This document shows, in pieces, positions 33,883-44,210 of a stretch of 64,000 bases of DNA. The notes under the pieces were generated by a model. That model saw only the letters and a program-made list of their open reading frames with translations. It was not told the origin of the DNA and ran no database searches. Position 1 is the first letter of the stretch. Each line of letters opens with the position of its first letter. The translations under genes were made by a program, and so were the position numbers. Origin of the DNA: Plicaturopsis crispa FD-325 SS-3. Its lineage: Eukaryota > Basidiomycota > Agaricomycetes > Amylocorticiales > Amylocorticiaceae. Location of the stretch: positions 311,015 to 375,014 of the forward strand of contig KN832555.1 of the NCBI GenBank assembly GCA_000827205.1, given 5' to 3'.

Positions 33883-35701
33883 TCATTCCGCTTGTGCAAG
33901 TGCACCCAGTGTGCGCTTCAGAGTAGCAAACTTTGTTTCTACCGCTACGCGTGCGTTGTTTGCAACTTCGAGCGACGTGGACACTGCGAAGACAGACGTT
34001 CGAAATTGACACAAAAGCTGAATGAAGAGGATGGACGCACAGCGCAGTCTCTCGTCCACGGCAGCGTTGAGCAGTGTACCCAGCTCGCGAATAGCTTCAT
34101 CCCGCTCACGAATGGCTTCGGATAGTCGACGGGCTCCGGCCTCTCGAGCTCTCTCAGCCTCGTCGCGCTCGCGCTCAGCGGCCTTCTGCGCCTCGCGGGC
34201 AGCTTGGAGCGATTCGAGGATGATGCGGACTGCGGGGTAACAAATATGAGCATGTGAGGCCACTACAGTAGGTAGCAGATGCTTACTGTGATCTGCTAGG
34301 ATGTACTGGGAAGAGTTATCTGAGTCCTCAGATGTTTTCGCATCAAGGAAAATGTCCACATCTTCAGTTTTTACCTCCGACTTGATGTTAGTGGACAAGG
34401 GTACGTGTTCTTCTTCCTCTAAGTTTGCGGTATCGCTGCCCGCGCATGATCCTACGAGGTTGGGCTTCAGGTATGTTCAACTCAGGGAAGATGCAGCGAT
34501 ACTTACTGTATAAGCTCTCCAACTCTGATTCGGTTTTCTGCTTCTTAGACGAAGTACTTGCGTGCAGCTCGGAGGACGAGTCGGGAAGCTTCCGTTTTGC
34601 ATTGTCAAGATGCATGATTTCTGCGAAGGCGGCGCTGAGCAATGAATGATACTTACTTATAGGCAACGGCAAGCTCAGTGTCCTACCTTTTTTGACGGAC
34701 TCAATTTGAGATATTGCCGTGAGCTCCGAGTCGGTACCTGCTGTGCCGCATTTCGAAGAGTCGCCGACAAGCTTGGAAAGCCACTCAAATACAGCAGGTG
34801 AGAATGTTGCACCCGTTGCAGCATCTCTCAGGACAGCCTGTTCGACCTGGACTTTTCCTGAACAAAGTCAGTATGTTCATCCTCTGGATCTGATAGGCAA
34901 CCCATACCTCCGTTCTCTTTCGAGAGAAAGATAGCCGTTTCATCTGGCTTGACAGCATAGAATTCAGCCGGATCATTCATGAGAACGGTGTTATCTGCCC
35001 CGGAGCCTGTCTCGGCCACGAATTCGGGATTCCTGGTGTCATTTGAAGATGGTTCTCGCTCTCCGAGTCTCCAAACAACACGGGCAGAGTCAGTCTCGTG
35101 GAGGGTCTGGCAAATTTTTGGATCAAGTAGATTACCACCAGCGAATGGCTTGCTGCCAAGTCCAAGCTGGCGAACCTACAGTTGTTGCCGCACGTCAGCA
35201 TGCATCCTTTCTGCTGCACTATAGAATTACGCACTAAGCGTCTCTTCTCGCGGTGGGACGCCTGCGAAGACGCGGTCCGCACCTCAGTGCTGGCTTCCCG
35301 CTGAAGGCGGAGGAGGCGTTCAAAGGGTAACTGAAGACTTGGATACATCTTGGAACGCTCCAGGGCTACACTGATCAGTGTCTCCATCTACAGATTGTCA
35401 GACAGTTGTATCGGATAGAATATAGTGTTACTCGCATTCGACACCTTCTGTGTAGCTTTGCCATCGTAGAAGCGGTGAACGTCATCAAGGAGCTGTTGTA
35501 TGCGGGGTGTGGTATCCCGCAAGTCCTCAAGCTGCAGTTCGTCCAGTCTTTGCAGGGTCTCTGGGGCTTGGAGAAATTTCATGACTGCTTGATTTGTTAG
35601 ATACTCGGCAACCTTGACAGTTAGGATAGGATTAGGGACATACGCTCGCCCGTGGCAGCAGCCTTTGCCTGCTTCTTGGCCCGACGACCCACTGGCAGCA
35701 T
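33883..35701 (-). CDS. coiled-coil nuclear-type protein, unrecognised N-terminus
   Basis: About eight exons join in frame. It starts MLPVGRRAKKQAKAAATGEL, continues MKFLQAPETLQRLDELQLED, SVALERSKMYPSLQLPFERL, VRQLGLGSKPFAGGNLLDP, DNTVLMNDPAEFYAVKPDET, TFSPAVFEWLSKLVGDSS, then a basic stretch (AKRKLP, SSKKQK) and an acidic linker with NIKSEVKTEDVD. The C-terminal coiled coil (LESLQAAREAQKAAERERDE, ending VETKFATLKRTLGALAQ) matches the C-termini of 37093-38606, 49227-50758 and 50973-52566. The N-terminal two thirds differ from those genes. I do not know the function. Lysine-rich stretches and psi-K-x-E sites suggest a nuclear, possibly sumoylated protein; that is inference. Confidence 0.65.
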
Positions 35702-35954
35702 GCTTCACTGGCAGGTCTTTCTAGGCAGACAGTCAGTGCACCATGCCAGAATTGGGATGTAAAGACATAGCTGACGAGAAGCAAATGATAGATGTGAGCC
35801 TCGAGGGCTCTCGAGGGCCGGGTCGCGTCCGTCGCGTCGTCGCGTCGTCAACATCCGATAACCGACAGTCTCTTTCGCCGCTGGGAAGTGCGACTAAGAA
35901 GTCCAGTCGTACAACAAGATCATTCGAGCAAGGGAGAGTACCAAGTCTGATACA

Positions 35955-36705
35955 TACTTATGTCTACGCAATACCGGCGGCCCGAATATACACCGCCGCG
36001 ACCAGCAGACCCGCCCCAAAAGCGACGAGCAGCTTCATCTCCTCCGGCACCCTAACGCGGCGCTGCGAAACAGCCACAACCGCCTGCTTTTCATCCTTCA
36101 CCGCCACCTTCCCATCCTTCCCCTCCCGCTCGTCCGACGCCAACCAGCTCTTCCCCCCGCCCTCGAGGCTCGCCGGTGGCGTCAACGGACGATTACCAGC
36201 CAATCTTGGACGCGTGTCCGAGCCTGCAGCATCTGGTCATCGACGCCAAAAGCGGTACGCCCCTCTCCCACCCGCGCATCCAGTGGGTCGACGTCGAGTG
36301 GATGGACGCCGAGGCGAGCCGCGGACCGGAGTCGAGCGATTTCCTCGGGCTCGCGGAGATGCTGAACACAAAGCGCCTGCCGTCCCTGAAGGGCGTGCGC
36401 GTCATAGACCGGCCGCTGCACTTCATCTGCGACCTTCCCCGGATGGTGCCGCCCGACTACATGCTCGGTGAGCACATGGATTTCGAGTGGCGATTCCCTG
36501 GGGTCCACATATGCCACAGGAAGGGCCGCGTGTATCGCGCGGACATGCAGTACCTCGAAGACGAGGAAGATAGCGACTACGAGTACCCATCTGCCGACTC
36601 CTCTGCCGATGACTCCACGGAAGACTCTTCGTCGGACGAGGACGATGACTACTCGACAGACAGTGAGAGCATGGGATCTACGAGGAGCGACTCATGATAG
36701 AATGC
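35955..36705. repeat. two-source chimeric duplication
   Basis: Bases about 35955-36175 copy the 3' end of the pyridoxamine-oxidase-like gene (38968-39215), with small deletions. Bases about 36180-36705 copy the 3' end of the F-box gene (33148-33665) at very high identity. The join lies at GGCGTC/ACGGACGATTACC near 36178-36185. The F-box part keeps an open frame to TDSESMGSTRSDS (36697). The oxidase part keeps, on the minus strand, the membrane tail KLLVAFGAGLLVAAVYIRAA. Confidence 0.9.
36182..36697 (+). pseudogene. 3' fragment of F-box paralog
   Basis: An open frame of about 170 codons begins TDDYQPILDACPSLQHLVID and ends in the acidic tail. It lacks the coiled coil, F-box and first LRR part. 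It is an almost exact copy of the C-terminus of 31857-33654, so the duplication is recent. No promoter or start of its own is evident beyond a chance in-frame codon at the junction. Confidence 0.85.
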
Positions 36706-36734
36706 GAACCTCTGGGGACTTCGTACTCGTGTAA

Positions 36735-37092
36735 GTATTCTGCTGGTGTGTATCATACTACATAGGAAAAAACTAACTAGCTCACGCCGTAATTCTGATT
36801 ATTGAAGAAGATGTACATTCGAATTCTTGAACGGTGTTCATGTAGGAAATGTCTACCTCAGTTATCACCATAGCCAGCTGATGTGTAAATGCACTTTCCA
36901 ACGAGCCCAATAGAATAGACGTTCACGATTTTCGCAAACATTTGCGGCAGCATGCGTAGGGAGTATGGAAATAGTCATACTCGTCGCCTACATGCACTGG
37001 CACGTACTGAAGAAAACAATGGCCCGTCGTCCAGAGACGTAGCTGGTGGGAGGCAGAAGGGGTTTGCTTGAGCCACAAGGACTCAAGGTACG
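36735..37092. other. intergenic
   Basis: No gene seen. AT-rich relative to its surroundings. Confidence 0.35.
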
Positions 37093-38606
37093 TCACTGGG
37101 ACTCTGTGATCGTACGGACCAGGGTGTCCTTTAGTGCAGCATACTTCTCCTTTTCTGCTAAACGAGCGTCCTCTGCAGCCTTAAGCATCGCGGAAACTGC
37201 AGAGATATTAGGTAGTTGGCGAGTGTCACCGAAATCGCACGAAGATAGCGGACGCACGGTGGGTATTCTCGTCCTGAGACGCTCTGAGCAGCGTCTCGAG
37301 CTTGCGGATCGTTTCGTCCCGTTCGTCGCGCTCGCGTTCAGCCGCCATCTGCGCCTTGCGGGCATCGTGAAGCGACTCGAGAACGGTTCCGACTGAGGGG
37401 GTAAGGCAAGTTTGAGCATGCAATCAATACCCTATATCAAGAAAAAACGTGTACTATGCTCCGCCAGGACGTGCCCAGATGGGCTGTGTTGCGCGTCCGC
37501 AGACGGACCTGCGCCGTCCCACAAAGTGATATCCACATCTTCGTTCTTCTGCTCAGACTTGATATTGGCAGATGCGGAGGTCGAATTTTGCTCGGTGGCA
37601 TCATCGGAGATTTCATGATTGCATTCCGCGGGGTGCACTGAGTCCTGCGCGTTAATGGTAGAAGTGCGCACAGGGGACTGCTCGGCATTTGCGTCATGGC
37701 TGCCCTCAGACTGGGATGAACCTAGGGGCGCCTTCTCAGTTTCCCCATGCCAGAGGGAGAGCAAGGATGCATGAGTTACCGGGTTCAGTCTCCTCCGCTA
37801 TTTTTCGCTTTTTGAGGGGCGGACCAGATTGGGAATGTAAGTCTGACTCTGGTAGCTTCCGTATAATGGCGGAGAATTTTTTGATCCCTTGTATAAAGGA
37901 TGAATAACTATTGGCAGACCAATGAATATATCTGACCTTTTTTGACCCACGAGTTTCTCGATATCGCGATATGCTCGGTGATCAGCCACGCCTTCCGTGG
38001 TACATCGCACCGTGCTTGAACACCCCACACAAGTTGGCCAGTGGGATAGATCCAAAGAAGCACGTTGTCAATGAGGGGGTGTCGAGTCGTAGCGGGGTCG
38101 GCACGTCTGCGGCTCCCATAATACCCATCTTCCTTTGGCTGCCAATGGTGGTACCGACTCCATTGAGCGAGATCACGGTAGTACAAGCAGTACCGCCTTG
38201 GATTCAGATCGACGTATATATCCCCGGGATACCCAATATCATCCGGCGGGGGGCCCCGCCCGTGCATCTCGAAGTAGTGCACAGTGGCCGACCCGCGAGA
38301 AGGCTGTGATTTACGACGTTTGCCCCACGGTGGTGGCTCACTCAGGAAGGGTACGATGGGCCTATACGGGTACCCTTCTGGCGGCCAAGATGCTGGATCT
38401 TGGCCATCGCCGAAACCGAGCCGGAATGTCTTCAGCTTGACCTTGATGTTTGGCTGGATTTTCGAGGTCGGTTTGGGGTTGTCAAGCCATGGTAGCGGGC
38501 GCTGATCAGCGGTATTGCTCTTTGCCTGGGCAGGCCGCAACAAATTGATTCTTTGGAATGTACGTTTCCGAACAGGACCACTGGATGCCCGGTTTGGCGG
38601 TGACAT
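37093..38606 (-). CDS. YPGDIY-domain coiled-coil protein, member 1
   Basis: First of three genes sharing an N-terminal domain I do not recognise. Start at the ATG giving MSPPNRASSGPVRKRTFQRI. Domain blocks: RPLPWLDNPKPTSKIQPNIK, WPPEGYPYRPIVPFL, VHYFEMHGRGPPPDDIGYPG, DIYVDLNPRRYCLYYRDLAQ, TRHPLIDNVLLWI. An intron with donor GTCAGA follows, at the same place as GTCAGT in the paralogs. The next exon carries a nuclear-localisation-like GPPLKKRKIAEE, then an acidic linker (NIKSEQKNEDVDI). A coiled coil (LESLHDARKAQMAAERERDE) and a final exon (VSAMLKAAEDARLAEKEKYA ... TITESQ) close the protein. Function unknown; a nuclear scaffold or regulator is a guess from layout only. About five exons. Confidence 0.75.
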
Positions 38607-38981
38607 GGCTTGCGAGAGGAGATGGCGACTGCGCCCCAATCCATAGGCGCCGGCGTGCGCCGCGAGTCTGTTCGATGATCGCACGTATTGGCGGCTCAAT
38701 TAATCACCGTATTGAACGATATCAATGAAAGACATCCAATACATACATGGGTACCCAGGACGAGTAAACGGGATAACACCAAGTTCAAGACTTCAAATTC
38801 GTCGCGTTGTCGCCTGGCGCTGATGGGCCGAGCTTCCAAAAGTAACAACCGTCAACAAACGGTGGCTGTACCTCAGGCTTGCCTCGTGGTCAGAGTGATA
38901 ACCGAAGAAAACAAAATAAGTACAACCGTAGCATGATTGAGGAAGCAAAAATACTCAGTGATACTTGAGTGATACGTATAC
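38607..38981. other. intergenic
   Basis: About 375 bp upstream of member 1 and downstream of the oxidase-like gene. It should hold the member 1 promoter. No gene seen. Confidence 0.35.
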
Positions 38982-39965
38982 CTACGCGATGCCAGCAATT
39001 CGAATATACACAGCCGCGACCAGCAGACCCGCCCCAAAAGCGACGAGCAGCTTCACCTCCTCCGGCACCCCAGTGCGCTTCAAAACAGCCACAGCCGCCG
39101 GCTTTCCATCCTTCACAGTCTGCACCCCGCCCTTCACTGTCTGCTTCCCATCCTTCCCCTCCCGCTTGTCCGCCGCCAGCCAGCTCTTCCCCCCGCCCTC
39201 GAGGCTCGCCGGCGGCGTCTCCACCGCGTGCCCCTGCAGCATACCAGGCAAGCCGTCGAGGCTCGTCGTGTTCTCCTTCGCCCAGTACGCCTTGAGCCCG
39301 TCCACCGCAATCCCGCCCGCCGCAGCCACGTCGCGCGCCTCGAGCTTCGACATCCAGTTCACGAGCGAGACACGGTGCGCTTTGAACTCGTACCGCGGGA
39401 TCGCGTACCCGCACGACTGCCATCAAGGTTAGTATTTTTTATGGTATTGATGGAGGATTGAGGTGGAGATGGAGAGGGGACGCACGGAGCCGACTTTGTA
39501 CACGTCTACGACGATGGCGCTGCGTGTGCCGGGCTTCCGCGCCGCCGCGGGCACGAGCGCGTTATACTCGGGTGAGCCGTACTCGTGCACCGTCCCTGTG
39601 CATGTGAGCGGCGCACACATACGACAAGTGAGTGGCGCGCATCATATAGTGCATATAGACGGCAGACGCGGTGGCGCACCTCTTCCGAAGAGCCGCACGA
39701 TGCGCGGGGGGGCATCGAAGGCCTGAAACATGATCGTGATGCGCGCGTTCTCGCGCAGGTGCGCGATCGTCTCCGCACCGCTTCCTGTGAGGTCCTCGTA
39801 CCACACACGGCGCGTGTCGACGACGTGGAACGTGCCCGGGAGGCTCTTAGGCGAGACGTTCACGTGCCCGTCCGCCTTGAGCGGCGCTGAGGCGACCCAG
39901 AAGAGCTTTTGCTCGCGGATCCAGGGGATGAGTTCGCTGGGGATTTCGGTGGAGAAGGCGCCCAT
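38982..39965 (-). CDS. pyridoxamine 5'-phosphate oxidase-like FMN-binding protein with C-terminal membrane anchor
   Basis: Three exons. The N-terminal split-barrel flavin-binding fold begins MGAFSTEIPSELIPWIREQK, then FWVASAPLKADGHVNVSPKS, VWYEDLTGSGAETIAHLREN, RITIMFQAFDAPPRIVRLFG. The second exon carries GTVHEYGSPEYNALVP and ARKPGTRSAIVVDVYKVGS. The third begins SCGYAIPRYEFKAHR and has a linker with the Lys-rich KREGKDGKQTVKGGVQTVKD. A C-terminal hydrophobic segment, KLLVAFGAGLLVAAVYIRIA, looks like a tail anchor. The catalytic role is unproven; fungal members of this family are mostly uncharacterised. Its last ~220 bp are duplicated at 35955-36175. Confidence 0.85.
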
Positions 39966-40700
39966 GGTGGTTGGTGGTCGCGGTATAAGTACAGAGAGTG
40001 GGATGGGTACGGTACTAAGTATCTGCACGAAGATGAGTATGTAAGTAGGATGTCGGTCCGACAAGGTGCGTGACGCCATGGCGGAGTCAAGAGCACCTTC
40101 ATCAGCTGCTGCGACCTTCCTTCATCATTGCGACATTGGCGCAAAGTGCGCTGAGAAACGATAAATGACAAGTACTTTGTAGGTCCCTGTTGGTCCCGCG
40201 ACGAAAGCGCGAACGAACAAGCGGCAGGTAGCATACACCGTAATAAGGGCAGAACATAAGACGTGCCAATCCGTATCATAAGTAAGAGGAATGGGTGAGG
40301 GAGCGCGAGTGTGCACTGCGCGAGGATATGCAGCACATGTACATATGCGATGATGTCCGATACTGTGACACGGCAATCTTCTCCCGCCGTCTACGTCGCG
40401 TAGGTAGCATGCCCGGCTTGAAGCACAGCCAGACATTCCTCGAGAACCGTGTCGGCGTCGAAACTTTCCAGCGGATAGAGAGGACGAGCACACAGAGGGA
40501 GAAGGCGCGTGCCATGGAAGATGCGCGCTAGATCAATCATCAACTTGAAGCGCGAGGGGCGTGCAGCATGTCGCCGTGCGGTGGCCCATCCACGGCTCCA
40601 GTGAACGACATGCGACGTAGTCCGATACTGGCTTGAAGCACGGCCAGATATAAGAGGGACAGCGGGCGGGACAGCGGGCGAGACTTCAGTCCATACGGCG

Positions 40701-40740
40701 TGCAGGCACTCGAATCGTCGTGCAGGCACTCGAATCGTCA
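40701..40740. repeat. 20-bp tandem repeat (2 units)
   Basis: TGCAGGCACTCGAATCGTC(G/A) occurs twice in direct succession. A 12-bp repeat, GGGACAGCGGGC, is doubled just upstream near 40656-40680. Confidence 0.85.
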
Positions 40741-41723
40741 TCGCCAGCTAAGTCGGAGAACGATAGATACACAAGCCGCGGGAGGCGTAGTGTCCCTTCG
40801 TGTCGTACCGGTACGTGCGCCTGTGTGTTGCGACAGATACGAAGGAGAGGGGACGAATGCTTCTCTCTGCTGTATCTCGCTGCGAGGAGGATACAGTGCG
40901 CGAGGAGGAGCCTCTACAGTGCACGATGTAGTGCGCCGTGCATTGTGGAGCCAAGGTCCAAGTAGCAGAAGGGAGCTGTCGAGCAACGTAGCAATATACG
41001 CCACCCGTGACCGTACCTGCCATGCGGATCGCCCGAATGATCCAAGGATATCGCCCCGTGACCCCACTACATATCGTACTCCGACCGGGTAGCTGGACCG
41101 CTCCTGGTGTTGAATTGGCCTCTCGTGTAGCAGTGTTGAGATGGTATCCAGGGAAGAGGGCGTCGGCTGGTGTTGGAAAGGCGGTTGGAGGTGTTGGAAG
41201 GGACATGATTGAATTGACTGGGGAGCGCAATTTACGTGCCGTCGAAGATGGGCACGCCCGTGCGTCGCGGGCTTGCGCAATTCAGATCTCTGGGCTTATA
41301 CAGTTCAAACCTGTCGCCCCTGCACAATTCAAACCACGGGGCCCGTATAATTCAACCCTCCCGGATCCTACGCGGTACACACCGCGAGAGTACGCCGGAG
41401 ATGCACTGCAAACGTACAAACAATATACACAGCGAACCCACACACAGTATACGCCGCGCGCGTACATGCGCCGTACGCCGCGAGAAGTGAGGACCATTGA
41501 GACAGGATGTGAACAGAGGCCGTCGAGAGCGGTGGGCGTGGGCGGTAGTGAACAGAGAGTATCAGCGTCGTAGTGTAGTGAGCATCAGCGGTAGCGAACA
41601 GAAACCATCGTCCGTAGGGAGGCGTCCGTGAGGAGTAGAGTGTATCAGCCATCGCAGTGCAGTCAGCGCTGGCCCTTGAGAACGCGAGAACAGTACCCAT
41701 CGGCCGTCGTCAACTGGCGTATC

Positions 41724-41773
41724 GGCCGACAGGCGTAAGCTCTATGTAGGCCGACAGGCGTAGGCTCTACGTA
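41724..41773. repeat. 25-bp tandem repeat (2 units)
   Basis: GGCCGACAGGCGTA(A/G)GCTCT followed by A(T/C)GTA occurs twice, head to tail. Confidence 0.85.
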
Positions 41774-42240
41774 GGTCGCCGGTTCCCCCAAGAGGTAGCG
41801 CCAAGTGGTCTCCCGGGAGTGGTTTGAGTGCTGCAGAACTGCAGAAGGTTAGATGCTGGAGCAGATTGAGTGCTGTCCTTGGTGCTGAAGATGGTTTGAT
41901 GCTGTAAAAGCTTGAGGGCTGAACAAGCTTGAGTAATTACTAGAGAGGGAAGATTGAGTGCTGGAGAGAAGTAAGGGTCCGTGATGGAGGGGATCGCCCA
42001 GAAGATGGAATGAAGCATGAAGGAACGGGAATGAAGTGCGGGGTGTGGGGAGGTGGGGTAATCGCATACTAGAACGAGAAGGAGGACCAGCAGCCGGGGC
42101 GAGGTCAAGCAGCCGGTGTCATGACGAGCAGTTGCCTGGATGAACTGTGCAAGCAATTCATCCCATACCGGGTGCAGCTGCTCCCACGCCAGTAGACGGA
42201 ACGCAGAGCATACGCAGACGGAACGCAACCTGCACCACGG

Positions 42241-42522
42241 CACGATGACACTCACACGAATTCCGACACGGTTGTCAACGATGTCGGAACGAAGGCCAAG
42301 GATGCCGACATTGCCGTCAACGATGTGGACACGAATGTCAACGATGCCAACGCGAAGGGCAACAAGGTCGACACGAAGGTCAACAAGGTCGACACGAAGG
42401 TCAACGAGGTCAACACGAACGTCCACGATGCCGACACGGCTAGCAACGATGTGGACACCAAGGTCGACAAGAATGCCAATGATGTCAACACGAAGGTCGA
42501 AGATGTGGACGCGGCGTCCTAG
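42241..42522 (+). repeat. degenerate 21-bp minisatellite encoding heptads
   Basis: Roughly a dozen units related to GTCAACGATGTGGACACGAAG. In one plus-strand frame (to 42522) they read as heptads such as VNDVDTN, VNKVDTK and VNEVNTN, with hydrophobic residues at repeating a/d-like positions. The central units (42361-42410) are nearly identical. Antisense it reads as VDLVDLR-type repeats. I cannot say which strand, if either, is translated. Confidence 0.8.
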
Positions 42523-44210
42523 AAGGCTGACACGGTTGTCAATGTCAATACCGGACAACATGGAGCACGCACGAAGTTCGAACAAGTAGGCGGAACGGAT
42601 CAGAACAAGACAGCGGATCAGAAGGTAGACGCGCACGATGACGAGACAGACAAGCGCGTTTAGGCCAATGGGTGTGTGTGCGCGACTGGCCGACGAAGGT
42701 GCACGGAGGATGCTCGACGCACGTGTGCAGGCTGGACAAACACGCAACGATACTGCACGACGCGTAGGCGCGACGTCGGCGAATGATATGGGGCAAACAC
42801 ACAGTACCAGTGCCAGTGCTCCTTCGCATCGAAGCGTGGCGGGAGTGCTGGGGAATATCAGTGGGTCGACACGAAGTCGTACGTCTCCGAGCGATGCATG
42901 AGCAACCAGTCGGCGGATAATAAAAGAGCAACTATATGCCGGACGAAGAATGGGCAAGGAGTCGGCGGCGGATAATGAATGATCAATAAGTCGCCGTGCA
43001 GCATCGTGTATATGAATGGGAAACGGAGGGCTTATCTGTGCTCCGCCAGAGCGTCGAGGATGATGTTCTCCCGCCGCAAGCGAAGCGGAGGAGACGGGAA
43101 GGCCGCGGGTGAGCGCATAGTGCAAAAGGAGGAAAGAAAGGCGAAACGATGACGAGTGGAGGCAAAGAACAAGGAAAGAACGCTAGTAGGTCCAGAAGGA
43201 AAGTACGATAGCGAGCGTAACAGACAGACGCGCCAACGAAAAGCATCCTGCCTCAGCTTGAAGCATCGACGCTCCAGCGTGAGGCAGATAAAAGGACAGA
43301 CGTACGAGTACAAGGGACAGATATCTGATACGCTGGTGCATAGGACCACTAGAGCCGTACCATCGCTCCAGACCTGTGCATGTGCAAGGAACTAGGGACC
43401 TAGCACGGCCAGACGAGACTGTCTTGGCCATTGACGAGGCCCTTGGGAAGGTGAACATGCTCCCATGGATCCAGGGAAACCGATGAGCTCACACGAAAGG
43501 CAAGATCACCTCGCCCACCTGGGAAACAGCCAAGGTTCGTTGGAAATGAACTCGAACAAGAGCAAGGGAAGCTCTAGATTTTAGGGTTGCCCCAATGGCG
43601 CCGAGAGTGGGGATTGTCATCGAGAACACGGACAAGAACGGGAAAGGGATGATGGAAAGACAGAACGTAGAAGGCAGAGCACGATGGACGGGTGGGACGG
43701 GCGTACGGGGGTTGCTGCAAACAGCAGTCCATGACGCAAGGGTCGACAGGCGCAGAGAATGATTCAGACGTGGGAGGTGGCCGTACGCGTTATCGAGTCC
43801 AGTCTAGAGCGCAAAGACGAAAGGGCGGGCGCACGGGGGCTGCTTGAACAGGCCGTCATAGCGCAGGCCACGCCACAAGCCCGGTCAACGCTGCGCCCAA
43901 CGACGAGCTCGCTAACCCCTAAAGCGGGCGTAGAATAGAGTTATCGTGGAGCCGGACTCAATAGCACGCGACCTTACCTCCTTCTTTTCATTCTCGCTGA
44001 TAAGCAAAACGAACCATCGACAACAGACTCTTTCACCCGCTCTGCTCTTTGTCGTTGGTCCCCCCCTGCGTTCGTTCCCTAGGTAAGTGCTGTGTCCAAG
44101 TCGCTGGCTAGGACGGGCATTGATCCCGGGGGGTGTAGACGCAACGCTATACGGCTGGTCCATTCATCAATCCGACCAATTTTTGGGGAGGTAATCGTAT
44201 CGTATTGGCC

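Larger units (their letters stand above)
39966..44210. other. gene-poor, repeat-bearing 4.2-kb region
   Basis: I find no recognisable gene. The longest frame (41767-43125, minus, about 450 codons) owes its length to a 21-bp-type repeat read antisense and shows no domain. The region is rich in short tandem repeats and purine-rich stretches. The last 200 bp likely hold the promoter and leader of the PP1 regulator. Old degraded element remains are possible but I could not assign any. Confidence 0.45.

Noticed and set aside
41767-43125. 450-codon minus-strand frame
   Set aside because: Its length comes largely from the antisense reading of the heptad minisatellite. Low complexity, no domain, and no splice or start context.
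44090-44150. tRNA-like stretch (GGCTAGGACGGGCATTGATCCC)
   Set aside because: The T-arm-like text is imperfect and I cannot fold a cloverleaf with proper stems. Likely leader sequence of the next gene.
39966-44210. Possible degraded retroelement in the gene-poor region
   Set aside because: No reverse transcriptase, integrase or protease motif and no paired long terminal repeats could be found by eye, so no family can be named.
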